A stretch of DNA of 64,000 nt, taken from contig NW_006500346.1 in NCBI RefSeq assembly GCF_000471905.2, forward strand, positions 228,788 to 292,787, in the 5' to 3' direction. This document shows positions 46,660 to 57,200 of the stretch, one piece after another. Both the position numbers and the translations under genes were made by a program. Under the pieces are notes generated by a model. That model had not been told where the DNA came from and searched no databases. It worked only from the letters and a program-made list of their open reading frames with translations. Origin of the DNA: Amborella trichopoda. Taxonomy: Eukaryota; Streptophyta; Magnoliopsida; Amborellales; Amborellaceae. Position 1 is the stretch's first letter, and each line of letters begins with the position of its first letter.

Positions 46660-48888
46660 TTAATCAACATATGCATCCATTAAAATCGGAATCGGGCCTA
46701 ATACATACCCCGCCGATTTTAAATCAAGGGCTAATTTCTTTAGCACCCGATTTATGTTTTCCACCTCAGGGTGGGACTTATCACCCACCAAAAACTCATG
46801 AACTACTCCATGGACTTCAATCCAGCTGCAACCAGGGATCTTCTTCACATCTCTCGCTCTCATCATCATTCTCACTGTGCTCGCATCGTCCCACATGCTA
46901 GCATTAGCGTACAGATTTGATAAAAGGACATAACTGCTTGATTCAAAGGGGGCCAGCTCAATAAGGCATCTCCCCGCCCATTGGCCGATCTCTATGTTCC
47001 CATGATTCCTACACGCACCAAGTAGTGACCTCCAAACCATGATGCTGGGTTCGATTGGCATCTCTTCTATGAATTTCTTAGCTTCCTCTAACAACCCAGC
47101 TCGACCAAATATGTCGACCATGCATCCATAATGCTGGAGTTTGGGTTCAATATTGTACTCTTTGCTCATGCTTTCGAAGTAGTGTATGCCCTCATTCACC
47201 AGGCCTGCGTGGCTACACGCACTTAGCACGGCGATGAATGTGATATCATCGGGCTTGAATGAAAGCCTCTGCATCTCTGAGAAAAGTTGAAGGGCTTGGT
47301 GGCCAAGTCCATGCATCGCGAGGCCCCCAATTATCGCATTCCAGTGGTTGATACTTCTCTTTTGCAGGGCCATGAAAACTCGAAGGCCGCTCTCTATACT
47401 CCCGCACTTGGAGTACATGTCTATGATGCCTGCACCGAGAATGCCATCCAATTGGAACTGGTTTTGGTTCTTATCAATGTGATTGTGCACCCATTTGCCT
47501 TCCTCTAATGCCCCAAGAGAGGCAATTGCAGAAAGAACAGTCACCAATGTCACTTGATTAGGCTTCACACCCTCCACCTGCATCATGTGAAAGAGTTCTA
47601 TGGCATCCTTGTACTGACCATTCTGCACATACCCACCAAGCATTACATTCCACGATATCGAGTCTCTTTGGGGCATTTGCTCGAAAAAATCACGCGCTAT
47701 GTCAATGCTTCCAATTTTGGAATAGCCATCGATCATGTTGGCCCAAGAGATCACATCCCTCTGCGGCATCCTCATGAATAACTCATGTGCTCCTTCCATC
47801 AGCCCCCATTTTGCATACCCATCAATCATGGCATTCCATGACACCGAGTCCCTCTCAGGCATGGCATCAAATAGCCGCAGAGCAACTTCAATATTGCCTG
47901 CTTTGGCATAGCCATCGACCATCGCATTCCAAGATGCCAAGCACCTTTCCGGCATCTGATCAAAGAGGTCTTGTGCAGCTTCCATATCCCCACTCTTGAC
48001 GTGGCCATCGATCATGGTGTTCCAAGCGACCGCATCCTTTTGGGGCATCAGGTCAAACACTCGACATGCAAATTGGACTCCTACACATCTCGAATACATG
48101 TGAATCAAGGCATTCTGGACAAAGACATCTGACTGGAACTCGCTCTTGCTTATCCAAGAGTGAATCTGCAAGCCTTCCCGAATAGCTGTCAAACTCGTGC
48201 AAGCCTTGAGCACGAGAGTGAAGCTAAACCTGTCCGGAAGGACCCCATTGCCCAGCATCCGGCAGAAGAAGAGCAGAGGGTCACAGCCTCCGATCATGGC
48301 ATTCCACGAGACCACATCCCTATGAGGCATTTTATCAAACACTCTGTTTGCCGCGTCGAACTGGGAGCATTTCACATACAAGTTAATCAGCGTGTTGAGA
48401 ACAAAGACATCAAAGCTCAAATGCTTAGGGCTCTTCACAATTTGAGCGTGGATCTGCTCGCCTTCTTTGAGCGCCAGCAAGTGAGCGCAAGCCTTGAGGA
48501 CCCAGGGGTATGTGAACTTGTCCAATTGCACGCCCTGGTGAAGCATTTCAGAGTACAAAAGCAAGGCGTCCAGCGGGCGGTTGCTATCCGAGTATGCTCG
48601 TATCAGGGTGTTCCACAAGTAGGGGTGGTGGGATTGCTCGTCGAGCAGCAACAGGAGACGCGATGCATAGTCGAGCCGTCGGATCGGTGGTGAAGAGCAG
48701 AGAGAGAGGAGTTTTGCGGCGACCGAGACTCGGCGAATGAGGCCGGTGGTCACGGCTCTGGCATGGATCTGGTGAAGCTCTCTTATAGCATTGAAGGATT
48801 GAGTGTGTAATAGATAAATGGTTGAGGACGAGGGGCCGCTCCATGAGGATTGATGCTGGGTTGCTGAAGATGAGGATGCCAATAGCAT
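46660..48888 (-). CDS. PLS-class PPR protein with E/E+ tail, CRR4-like
   Basis: A single uninterrupted frame of 742 aa. PPR proteins of this class bind organelle RNA and usually specify C-to-U editing sites. The first ~30 residues are Ser/Thr-rich without acidic residues, fitting a plastid or mitochondrial transit peptide. PPR motifs fill about 50-625 ('HPYLWNTLIRAYSDSNRPLD', 'DVVSWNAMIGG', 'DSVSWNAMIDGYAKWG', 'IIDMYSKCGSIESGLRVF'). The E domain follows ('IMVWRSLLGACRNHGNIEIG', 'SSYVLLSNLYANASMWDDAS', 'KKIPGCSWIEV'), then an E+ stretch ('HEFLVGDKSHPEVENI'). There is no DYW deaminase, so editing would need a partner. The C-terminal half closely recalls Arabidopsis CRR4 (At2g45350, ndhD start-codon editing), but orthology is inference. 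One repeat (residues 195-211) is about 7-8 residues short. The start is the first ATG, leading straight into the transit peptide. Confidence 0.92.
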   Translation of the reverse strand: MLLASSSSATQHQSSWSGPSSSTIYLLHTQSFNAIRELHQIHARAVTTGLIRRVSVAAKLLSLCSSPPIRRLDYASRLLLLLDEQSHHPYLWNTLIRAYSDSNRPLDALLLYSEMLHQGVQLDKFTYPWVLKACAHLLALKEGEQIHAQIVKSPKHLSFDVFVLNTLINLYVKCSQFDAANRVFDKMPHRDVVSWNAMIGGCDPLLFFCRMLGNGVLPDRFSFTLVLKACTSLTAIREGLQIHSWISKSEFQSDVFVQNALIHMYSRCVGVQFACRVFDLMPQKDAVAWNTMIDGHVKSGDMEAAQDLFDQMPERCLASWNAMVDGYAKAGNIEVALRLFDAMPERDSVSWNAMIDGYAKWGLMEGAHELFMRMPQRDVISWANMIDGYSKIGSIDIARDFFEQMPQRDSISWNVMLGGYVQNGQYKDAIELFHMMQVEGVKPNQVTLVTVLSAIASLGALEEGKWVHNHIDKNQNQFQLDGILGAGIIDMYSKCGSIESGLRVFMALQKRSINHWNAIIGGLAMHGLGHQALQLFSEMQRLSFKPDDITFIAVLSACSHAGLVNEGIHYFESMSKEYNIEPKLQHYGCMVDIFGRAGLLEEAKKFIEEMPIEPSIMVWRSLLGACRNHGNIEIGQWAGRCLIELAPFESSSYVLLSNLYANASMWDDASTVRMMMRARDVKKIPGCSWIEVHGVVHEFLVGDKSHPEVENINRVLKKLALDLKSAGYVLGPIPILMDAYVD

Positions 48889-49021
48889 AATGCTTCTCTG
48901 CTGCCTTTGTTTGAGGAACTGATCTCAGCTTTTGGCGCCAGCTTCTTTCTATCAGACGGGTAACGACCCACATATCCGATAACTGTTCACATCAATTGGG
49001 CTTGTCCTCAAATAAATATCA

Positions 49022-49385
49022 TTTTTTTAGGTTGCTACCTAAAAGTGTAGAACTAAATAAGTCGTTTTAACGTTGAAAAGCCCTTCCTCATCTCGAAATC
49101 GAAATGTACAAATATGAAAAAATAAAATATTTTCAATCTAAAAAATAGTGCACCTTACAACATATTATCAAGATCATCTATTTTCAAGATTTTCATATGT
49201 TTATAAATCTCCTTGATTTTCACCGTTTTTAGAATTTAAAATTTTATAATTAGATATGAAAGTAGACTTTCAGATAATCCTACTAAATTTGTACACCAAA
49301 ATTACATATTATGATCAAATTTGGGCGGTACATCGTAATTAGATTGTTTAAGGTTCCAACTCTATAGAAACCACGCCCTTGTTTA
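49022..49385 (-). repeat. Dispersed repeat family R1, copy E
   Basis: Minus orientation. It shares with copy C 'tgtttataaatctcc', 'aatttaaaattttataatta' and 'aattagattgtttaaggtt', ending in 'gaaaccacgccc' (copy C: 'gaaaccgcaccc'). Confidence 0.75.
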
Positions 49386-49472
49386 AATATTATAACTAAA
49401 ACATATAGTTATATTTACTTAAATTTTAATTAAATATTCTTCAATTATTATATATTACATATTAGTTATAAA

Positions 49473-49642
49473 ATAACACTATTCGGGTCAAGTTCGCATG
49501 GACCCAAACTCAAATAGTGTTCAGGTCCAATATTTGAACCCAGACCCACTTGTTCAAGTCCAATTCTTAAACCCATATGTAGACTTGTGTCGGGTTTGGA
49601 TGTTGGGTCTCGGGTCAAGTTCAAGTCCATTGCCGCCCCTAC
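49473..49642. mobile_element. hAT-like element half, adjacent to R1
   Basis: Rich in 'gacccaaactc' and 'gggtctcgggtcaagttc', ending 'tccattgccgcccct'. This is the reverse complement of the 'aggggtggcaatgga' terminus of the element at 28031. As there, an R1 copy lies next to it. Confidence 0.5.
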
Positions 49643-50621
49643 TGAGAAACATGGCTTGGTGACTCATATCCCTTATTTAGATACTCGGTCCAAATCCGCA
49701 GCAACGAGTGAATAAACAAACTTTTTAAAAAATGAATAAAAATATATTAGAAAATAAATGGAATTGATTTGTTCTGCTAGAGAACCGACCATAATCACTC
49801 GCTTCTTGATATCTAGCTGGATCTAGATTGACCATTGGTCAGGGTGTGTTTCAATTTGAATTTCTTTTTTAGACCTTGAACCTTGTCAATTAGACATCTT
49901 TGGGTACCCGAGAATATATATAAGGGTAATTCAGTGAGGAAGACATACCCCTACTTATTTTTTTCAATAGATTGGAGTTGCATTTTGAAAGTGTTAATTG
50001 GGAGTGTCAGCATCAGAAATGGATACCACGATGTGGTAACTGTATGTGGGGAGGCTATCACCATGACCACGACCCTTTTCCTAATAGTAAATAGTTACGT
50101 GACGTGTTCTTCACATTACATTAGTGACGACCTAAGCAAGTCATATGCAGTGTTATCAGGATCAGACCACCCATTACATCGATGAGGGGTTTGATCCATT
50201 CAAAATAAAGCTAACAAACCAGTCAAACCGATTTGACCAAATTTTAAACTATTAAAACAAATATGAAATTATTCAAAATATATAATATACTAGAAAATAA
50301 TAATGCCCCACTTTGTTTGGACAAATCAAATTGGTGGAAACCGAGCGGTTGAATTGGCAAAAATCGGTCAAGCACTTGTTTTGACCAGTTTAACTGTTGC
50401 TAAACCAATAGATGAGTGTTTCATGTTTCTTCTGTTTGACTGCACTCATGGTATAAATATGAGGAGCGTACAACTTGTCTTATCGCGCATGTCTTATTCT
50501 TCATCAAATTTTTTTTTTTATTTTTTTAAATCCTCTTTTTGAGGTTTACTTTTTTTTTTTTTTCAAAAGGTTATATTATATTATTAAAATTTAAAATAGT
50601 AATCAATATTCTATAGGGATT

Positions 50622-50844
50622 GTTTACAAAGAGACCATTTATCTTTTGTACATGGAAGTCACAATCATTAGCTCTCGTTAGATGTCAAATTAGATGGCTT
50701 GGGGTGAGTTACCAAAATTTGAAGTTTTTTTTTTTTTTAACTTTGTGTCTATCCAATGACACTTTTACAACCACCTCTTTTGAAATTTATGGGACAAACA
50801 TTATCGTGACCTCCGAGTATGAAAAAAATGATCTCTTTGTAGAC
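50622..50844. mobile_element. MITE family M1, copy 4 (FKGP upstream region)
   Basis: The left end 'gtttacaaagagaccattta' is matched by the right end, whose reverse complement is 'gtctacaaagagatcatttt'. The ~223-bp element lies about 390 bp upstream of the FKGP start. Confidence 0.8.
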
Positions 50845-51233
50845 AATCTCAATTTAAAATTAGGTGTTAAAATTCTATCCATTTTTTTATGTGTTTAAAT
50901 TTATTTTGTTTTTTTTCATATTTTTAGTATTGAGAATGAATCCACAATCCACGTCTAAAATACATCTGTCTCATTTAAATAGATAAGTCCGCCCAATCAT
51001 GGAAACCTTGTCCTATAAATAAATCAGAATGAAATCCGAACTCGTGAACTGTTGAATTCAGAATTATGTGATGATATTTACAGAGTGGGTTATGGGTACT
51101 GTGATTCGGCAATGAGATAAACGCGGGAAAACCTCAAATCCAATTTGCCCTTTATCCTAAACCAGAGCCAGACAGGATCCAAGCTCACCAAATTTCTGTA
51201 AACTTTGCTATTAGTTGAGGAGTGATATTGGCA

Positions 51234-54200
51234 ATGAGTCCCTTGTTCGGGGAAATGGAGAAAGAGAAGAGAATGATAATGGGGAAGAAGAAAGGGGAGG
51301 CGATGGAGGTGCTCAGGAAGTCATGGTACCATTTGAGGCTGTCGGTTCGGTATCCTGCTAGGGTTTCGACGTGGGACGCCATCCTGCTCACTGCAGCCAG
51401 CCCCGAGCAGGCGGAGCTTTATGAATGGCAGCTCCAGAGGGCAAAGCGTGTGGGTCGCATCGCGCCCTCCACAATTGCCCTCTCTGTCCCGGATCCGGAG
51501 GGAGCTCGCATTGGATCTGGTGCTGCCACCCTCAATGCCCTCCACGCTCTATCCTGCCACTTGATTCACCCCTCTAATACCCAGGTAGTCTCCCTTTCTT
51601 TTCTCTTTGCTGCACTTTGATTTATTTTCTCTTTATTTTTATTTTTTTGAATTTTTTGATTTTGATTAGTGGCATTTCCGCCTAAGTTTGCTTTATCAGG
51701 AACAATTTGCCATGCATTGTTATAATCTGCCATCTGTTCTAGTTTACTGGCATGATAACCCTGTTAATGACTTCTTGTGCTGTTTAATTTTAGAATCCCC
51801 ATGGAAATAGGTTTTTGACGCCCAAATGTGGATGCTCTTTTGATGGTACAATTCATCTGAACATAGCATTTTTGCTGGTAAACCTTCCTTCTCACTTGAA
51901 GAGATTTCCTGTCTCCATCATTCTCTCCAGAATTTCTGACGGCCTTCATTGGAAATTCTCAGCGGTTTGCGGACCTAATTCTGATGTGGATAGACCCATT
52001 CTTTGGGACGAATTGAACCTTATCGCGGAACTTCCTTAGCAGATTTGGTGCATAGGTGGGAATTTCAACGAGACTAGGTGGTCCCATGAGAGAAACTCCT
52101 CCTCCAGAATTACTCTGGCAATATCTGCCTTTTTTGACATTGTTGCTCTCAACAATTTGGTCGACCTACCTATTCAAGGTGCCCAGTTCACCTGGTCCAG
52201 TCATGTCACGAACCCATCTCTTTCCAAACTAGACCGGGACACAAACTTCCCTGGAACCCATTCTTCGGCTCTACCAAAACCTGCTTCAGATCATTGTCCC
52301 ATTTTACTTGACACTAAGATTGTCGACAATGGCCCAAAACCATTAAGATTTGAACTCAATTGGTTAGAAGAACCTAATTGTCTTAACCAATTCCTCATTT
52401 GGTGGCAATCGCTCTCTAACCTGGTAGAAGGTTGGGCTGGGTTTAAACTATAGAGAAAAGTCCAACTTTTGAAGAATCATCTTAAAACTTGGAGTAGGGG
52501 TCTTCTGGGATTCCTTGGGCCTCAGAAGTCTGCAACCCTGCAATCCATTCAATCCCTAGGCTTCCTTGAAGAATCTAGACCACTCTTGGACAGTGAACTC
52601 ATAAGTAGAGATGAGCTCAAATTCCAATGCCAATCAATTCTCAAGAAAGAGGAAATTTTTTGGTATCAGAGGTCCAAGATTAGGTGGCTGAAGGTAGGGG
52701 ACCTGAACATAGGCTTCTTTCATAAAATTGCCAATTGTAGGCGTAGAGACAATACTGTCACCCATCTTCAAGTGGGGGATAATCTGCTGGACCAACCTTC
52801 TGAGATTGAGCAAGCCATCCTTGGCTATTTTCTAAATCGATTCTCTGCCCCACCATCTTCTCGGCCTCCCATGGGTGACCTCGATTTCTTGTATCTCCTT
52901 CTGGACAAGGCTTCGTGGCTAGAGAGGCTGTTCTCTTAACAAGAAATCTTAGCAGCCATTTCTGATTTGGACTCAAACTGAGCTTGTGGTCCTGACGGTT
53001 ACCTTATTGACTCCTTTAGAACAGATTTCCTAGACCTATCCAATGAATTCTACTATAGGGGGGTCCTTCATAGGGCTGTGAATGCTACTTTCATCGCACT
53101 TATTCCCAATATTGAAGGAGCTTCTCAACTCAAAGACTACCACCCTATTAGTTTGTTCAATTCCACTTACAAAATCCTTGCAAAAGCTATAGCCTCTCTG
53201 AAAGAAAGACCTATGTAATCTTTTGCCAGGGAAATACAATTTTTTTTTTTTTTAATAATAATCACCCCTTATAATTTTGGCAACAAGATCACTCACATAT
53301 GGTCTTATTACAAACAATAGAAATTCCAAAAATAAATAACACATCAATAAAATAAATCTCAACTACTTGATGTCATTCATACAACCTAATATTGTGCTTG
53401 AGAATATAAAATAAAAGAACAAACAATTAAAAGAAAAGATGCCAGAGATTACCCTAACCGGGCTTTTTACACCCATACCGAGTCACTACATCCAATGGTG
53501 CGGGATCAGCGGTCTAGCTTCAATCTCGAACCAGGAAAGCTAATTTCGGCCAAACTAGGTAACCACCCTTAAATCTCTACAAAACCCTAACTCCAAAATA
53601 ATTAGGCTCAAACCCTAACTTTCCCAACCCTTAGATTAGATCATGAGAGAGTAAGAGTCTTTATGTTGGGGCGTGCCCCCTCGAGTCTTTTTAGGAGAGA
53701 GAGAGTAGAGAGAGAAAATCAGAGTAGAGAGAGAAAATCAGAGAGTAGAGAGAGAGGGGCGTGGCCCCTAGGGAAAGAGAGAGTTTATGGGAGAGAGTTT
53801 ATGGGAGAGAGAGTTTAGGTCTAGGGTTTCTTTAGGGTTTCCCATAGTTTGCTTCTTTCTTGAGATTGAATATGGACTGTTGATCAAGGTGACTTGTGGG
53901 GTGAGAGATCTGAACCATCCATTCCATAGATGGACCATCAACATTATGGAAGGTGCATGAACTATTATCCCCCTTTCTAAACCNTTTTCCCATCAATATA
54001 NNNNNNNNNNNNNNNNNNNNNNNNNNNNNNNNNNNNNNNNNNNNNNNNNNNNNNNNNNNNNNNNNNNNNNNNNNNNNNNNNNNNNNNNNNNNNNNNNNNN
54101 NNNNNNNNNNNNNNNNNNNNNNNNNNNNNNNNNNNNNNNNNNNNNNNNNNNNNNNNNNNNNNNNNNNNNNNNNNNNNNNNNNNNNNNNNNNNNNNNNNNN

Positions 54201-57200
54201 NNNNNNNNNNNNNNNNNNNNNNNNNNNNNNNNNNNNNNNNGAAGATAAAGCAACAAGAGAAGGTATCCAAGGGTGGGGTGTGCCACCCATGTATGGTATG
54301 TGGGGCCCCACCTAATACCCACATGGTGGGCCCATGTGCACTATGGGCCCCCATGTATTTTTTTAATAAATATTTTTAAATTAAACAAAATGAATTTTAA
54401 AATATTAGAACTTTGTAAATTAATAACTTCATTTTTATAAGTCAAAAAATAAGAAAGAAAATATCAAATGACTTATAAAAATTCAAATAATAGGTCTAAA
54501 ATAATTTAATAATAAAATGAACACAATTAAATTAATATGATGGGAAGTGGATCTATATAGTTCAAGAATTAAATCAACGATCACGGGGTACTCCACCTTC
54601 AACTGTGGACTACAGACCACACTTGCTTTATCGAACCGACTCGGTGTTTCCCATGACCCACAGTCCAAGCACGGGCTCATTAGCGTGTCACTAAAGTCTG
54701 GTCGATGAGCTAAAGAGTCGCAATCCCAGTTTGTGGATTACAGGTCTTCCTCTAGAGACAAGTCAAGGTCACCACGACCTGATGCGACCACAGTTTTGTG
54801 GCGCATAGGGGTATCTCTCGCACATGCATATGCTTCACGCAAAGGTGGATATCTAGCTTTCCCGAACGATCTACCTATATGCATGCCGTGTGATGAAACA
54901 TAGATGAGGTTTTAGCCCTCGTCTCTGTAGGCCTACCATCACATACAAGAGTCACATAGTCCCTCGGCTCACTCATCTAGGCATAAGCTTCGACCTAATC
55001 AAGGGCTAATCCAAAAACCCTTCTCGGTTTATTTTTTTTATGCCCAGGTACCTTAGGTTTTCCAATCGACTGGCTTAGATCGTTAAGCACAATCCGGTGT
55101 CCGCAAAAATCATTTGCTTAGTATGGTCTTTGAGGGACCACACTCCCACTGAGTTTATGTTCCACTATAATAAATGTATTTCATTACACACTCATAAGGC
55201 CTTTAAAGGCCACATAAACCCAACACTCTCGTCTCAAAGAGGTCCTTTCCCTAGTAATTTCACCTACACAAAGTGCTTTCATTAAAGATTGCCAGATCTT
55301 GGATGGGGCATTAGGAATTCATGAATGCATACATTCAAGACACTTAGCCGGGGTACTTGACATTATTGTTAAGCTCGACTGGAGAAGGCTTACGACCATG
55401 TAGACTGGGACATTCTCAAAGAAGCCTAGTCTAGGATGGGTTTTGGTTCTAGATGGAGAACCTGGATGAGTGCTTGCTTCTCCCTCCTTATTAACGGTAC
55501 CCCCAAAGGCGGTTCTAGATGGAGAACTTGGATGAGTGCTTGCTTCTTGCACCCCTTCTTCTCCCTCCTTATTAACGGTACCCCCAAAGGCTACTTCCCC
55601 GCTTCTAGAGGCCTCAGATAGGGAGATCCCTTATCCCCCTTTCTCTTTGCAATCACAGCCGAGGTTTTCAGCCATTCTCTTTTAAGAATGTACTCGGCTG
55701 GTCACTTGCATGGCTTCTCGGTCTGCCCTAGAGCTCCGATATTATCCCACCTCCAGTATGCTGACGACACATTGGTCTTCTGCAACGCCTCACGCACTGA
55801 AATTCATAGCCTCTTCATGTTTCTTAGGTGTTTTGACTTTGCAACAGGCTTCAAAGTCAGTTTTGAAAAAACAAAAATGATGGGTGTAAAAGTCGACCCC
55901 ATAACACTCAACTTTTGCTCACAATTGGGGTTGTGGGGTAGAGTCATTGCCTCCAAATATCTCGGGCTTCCACTCTGCATAGGCAAACCTCGCTTTAGCC
56001 ATTGGTCCCATATCTTAGATAAAGTGGACCGTAGGCTAGCTGGTTGGAAGGCCGTTTCCTCTCCCCAGGAGGAAGACTTACTTTGATCAAAACAACACTT
56101 GCCAACATACCGGTTTACCAAATGTCCATTTTTCATATGCCTGTAGCTGTCAGTTCTAGGATTGAACAGATGATGAGAAGATTCTCCTGGTCTGGAGATA
56201 ATTCCAACAACAAAATCCATCTCCTGATAGCATGGGACAAAATATGCCAGACCAAAAATAGGGTTGTCCTTGGAATCAAGAACCTCAGAATCCAGAACAA
56301 GGCACTACTAGGAAAATGGTGTTGGTGTCTCTCAACCCTGAGCAACCAATTATGGATTGATGTCCTAAAATACAAATATCACTTGTCGAACTCTCCTTGG
56401 CTACCGAACTGCAGGGCTAACTAGAGGTCCTCGGGCATGTGGAGATCAATTTGCTCGACCTTTCTAGCGTTTTTGTCCCGTATTAGATTCCATCCGAGGT
56501 CGGGAAATAGAATTCTCTTAAGTCAGACCTGTGGATAGGGCACACCCCTTTGAAGGACATATTTCTCGATCTCTTCTCCTTGGCCAGAGATCAGGGAGCA
56601 ACTGTGGCTGCTACCGACAGGGCCTCTTCGATCATGGAACCCAGATTTCAGGAGGGCTCTCAATGATCTCGTAACTGAGAGCTTTGCCACTCTAGCGGCA
56701 GAACTCCAGGCCTTTTTCATAGCACCATCGGGGCCTGTTCGCATCATTTGGTGTTCTTCACTATCAGGGGACTTCTCGGTTTCCTCTTTCTTTCAAAGCC
56801 TTTCTCTTCCACCAACCTTCCCTCTCGCCCTTGCAGCTACAGCTGCCTAGGCTTGGAAATCTTTTGCACCACCAAAAATCAAGATTTTTATGTGGCTGGC
56901 TCTCTCACAGAGAGTTCTAACAGTAGATCAGCTACAAAGATGAGGGATCCCGATTCCAAATAGGTGTGTCATGTGCCTCTCGGAAGAAGAGACCAACAAC
57001 CACCTCCTACTGCACTTCCCCTATGCCTTCAATCTCTGGGGAGCTATCCTCAGACTGTTCAATGTGCAATGGGTGCTACTGGCAGATGTAACCTCCATCA
57101 GATCTTCCGTCCAATCTTTCCCTTGGCATAAAGAAGGGATCCTTCGTTGGAAAACGACGGTGGCTGCTGCTTTGTGGGCACTTTGGATCGAGAGGAACAA

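Larger units (their letters stand above)
48889..51233. promoter_or_regulatory. Head-to-head intergenic region of the PPR and FKGP genes
   Basis: Spacer of 2.3 kb between divergent starts. It holds R1 copy E (49022-49385), a hAT-like half (49473-49642), a diverged repeat at about 50150-50410 and M1 copy 4 (50622-50844). Only the ~170 bp before the FKGP ATG and the ~130 bp before the PPR ATG look repeat-free. The promoter call is by position; no core element is resolved. Confidence 0.4.

Noticed and set aside
48160..48693. 177-codon plus-strand open frame opposite the PPR gene
   Set aside because: Antisense shadow of the PPR coding sequence, with no independent motif or promoter.
53832..54354. 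Open frames across 54,001-54,240
   Set aside because: Translated N; no information.
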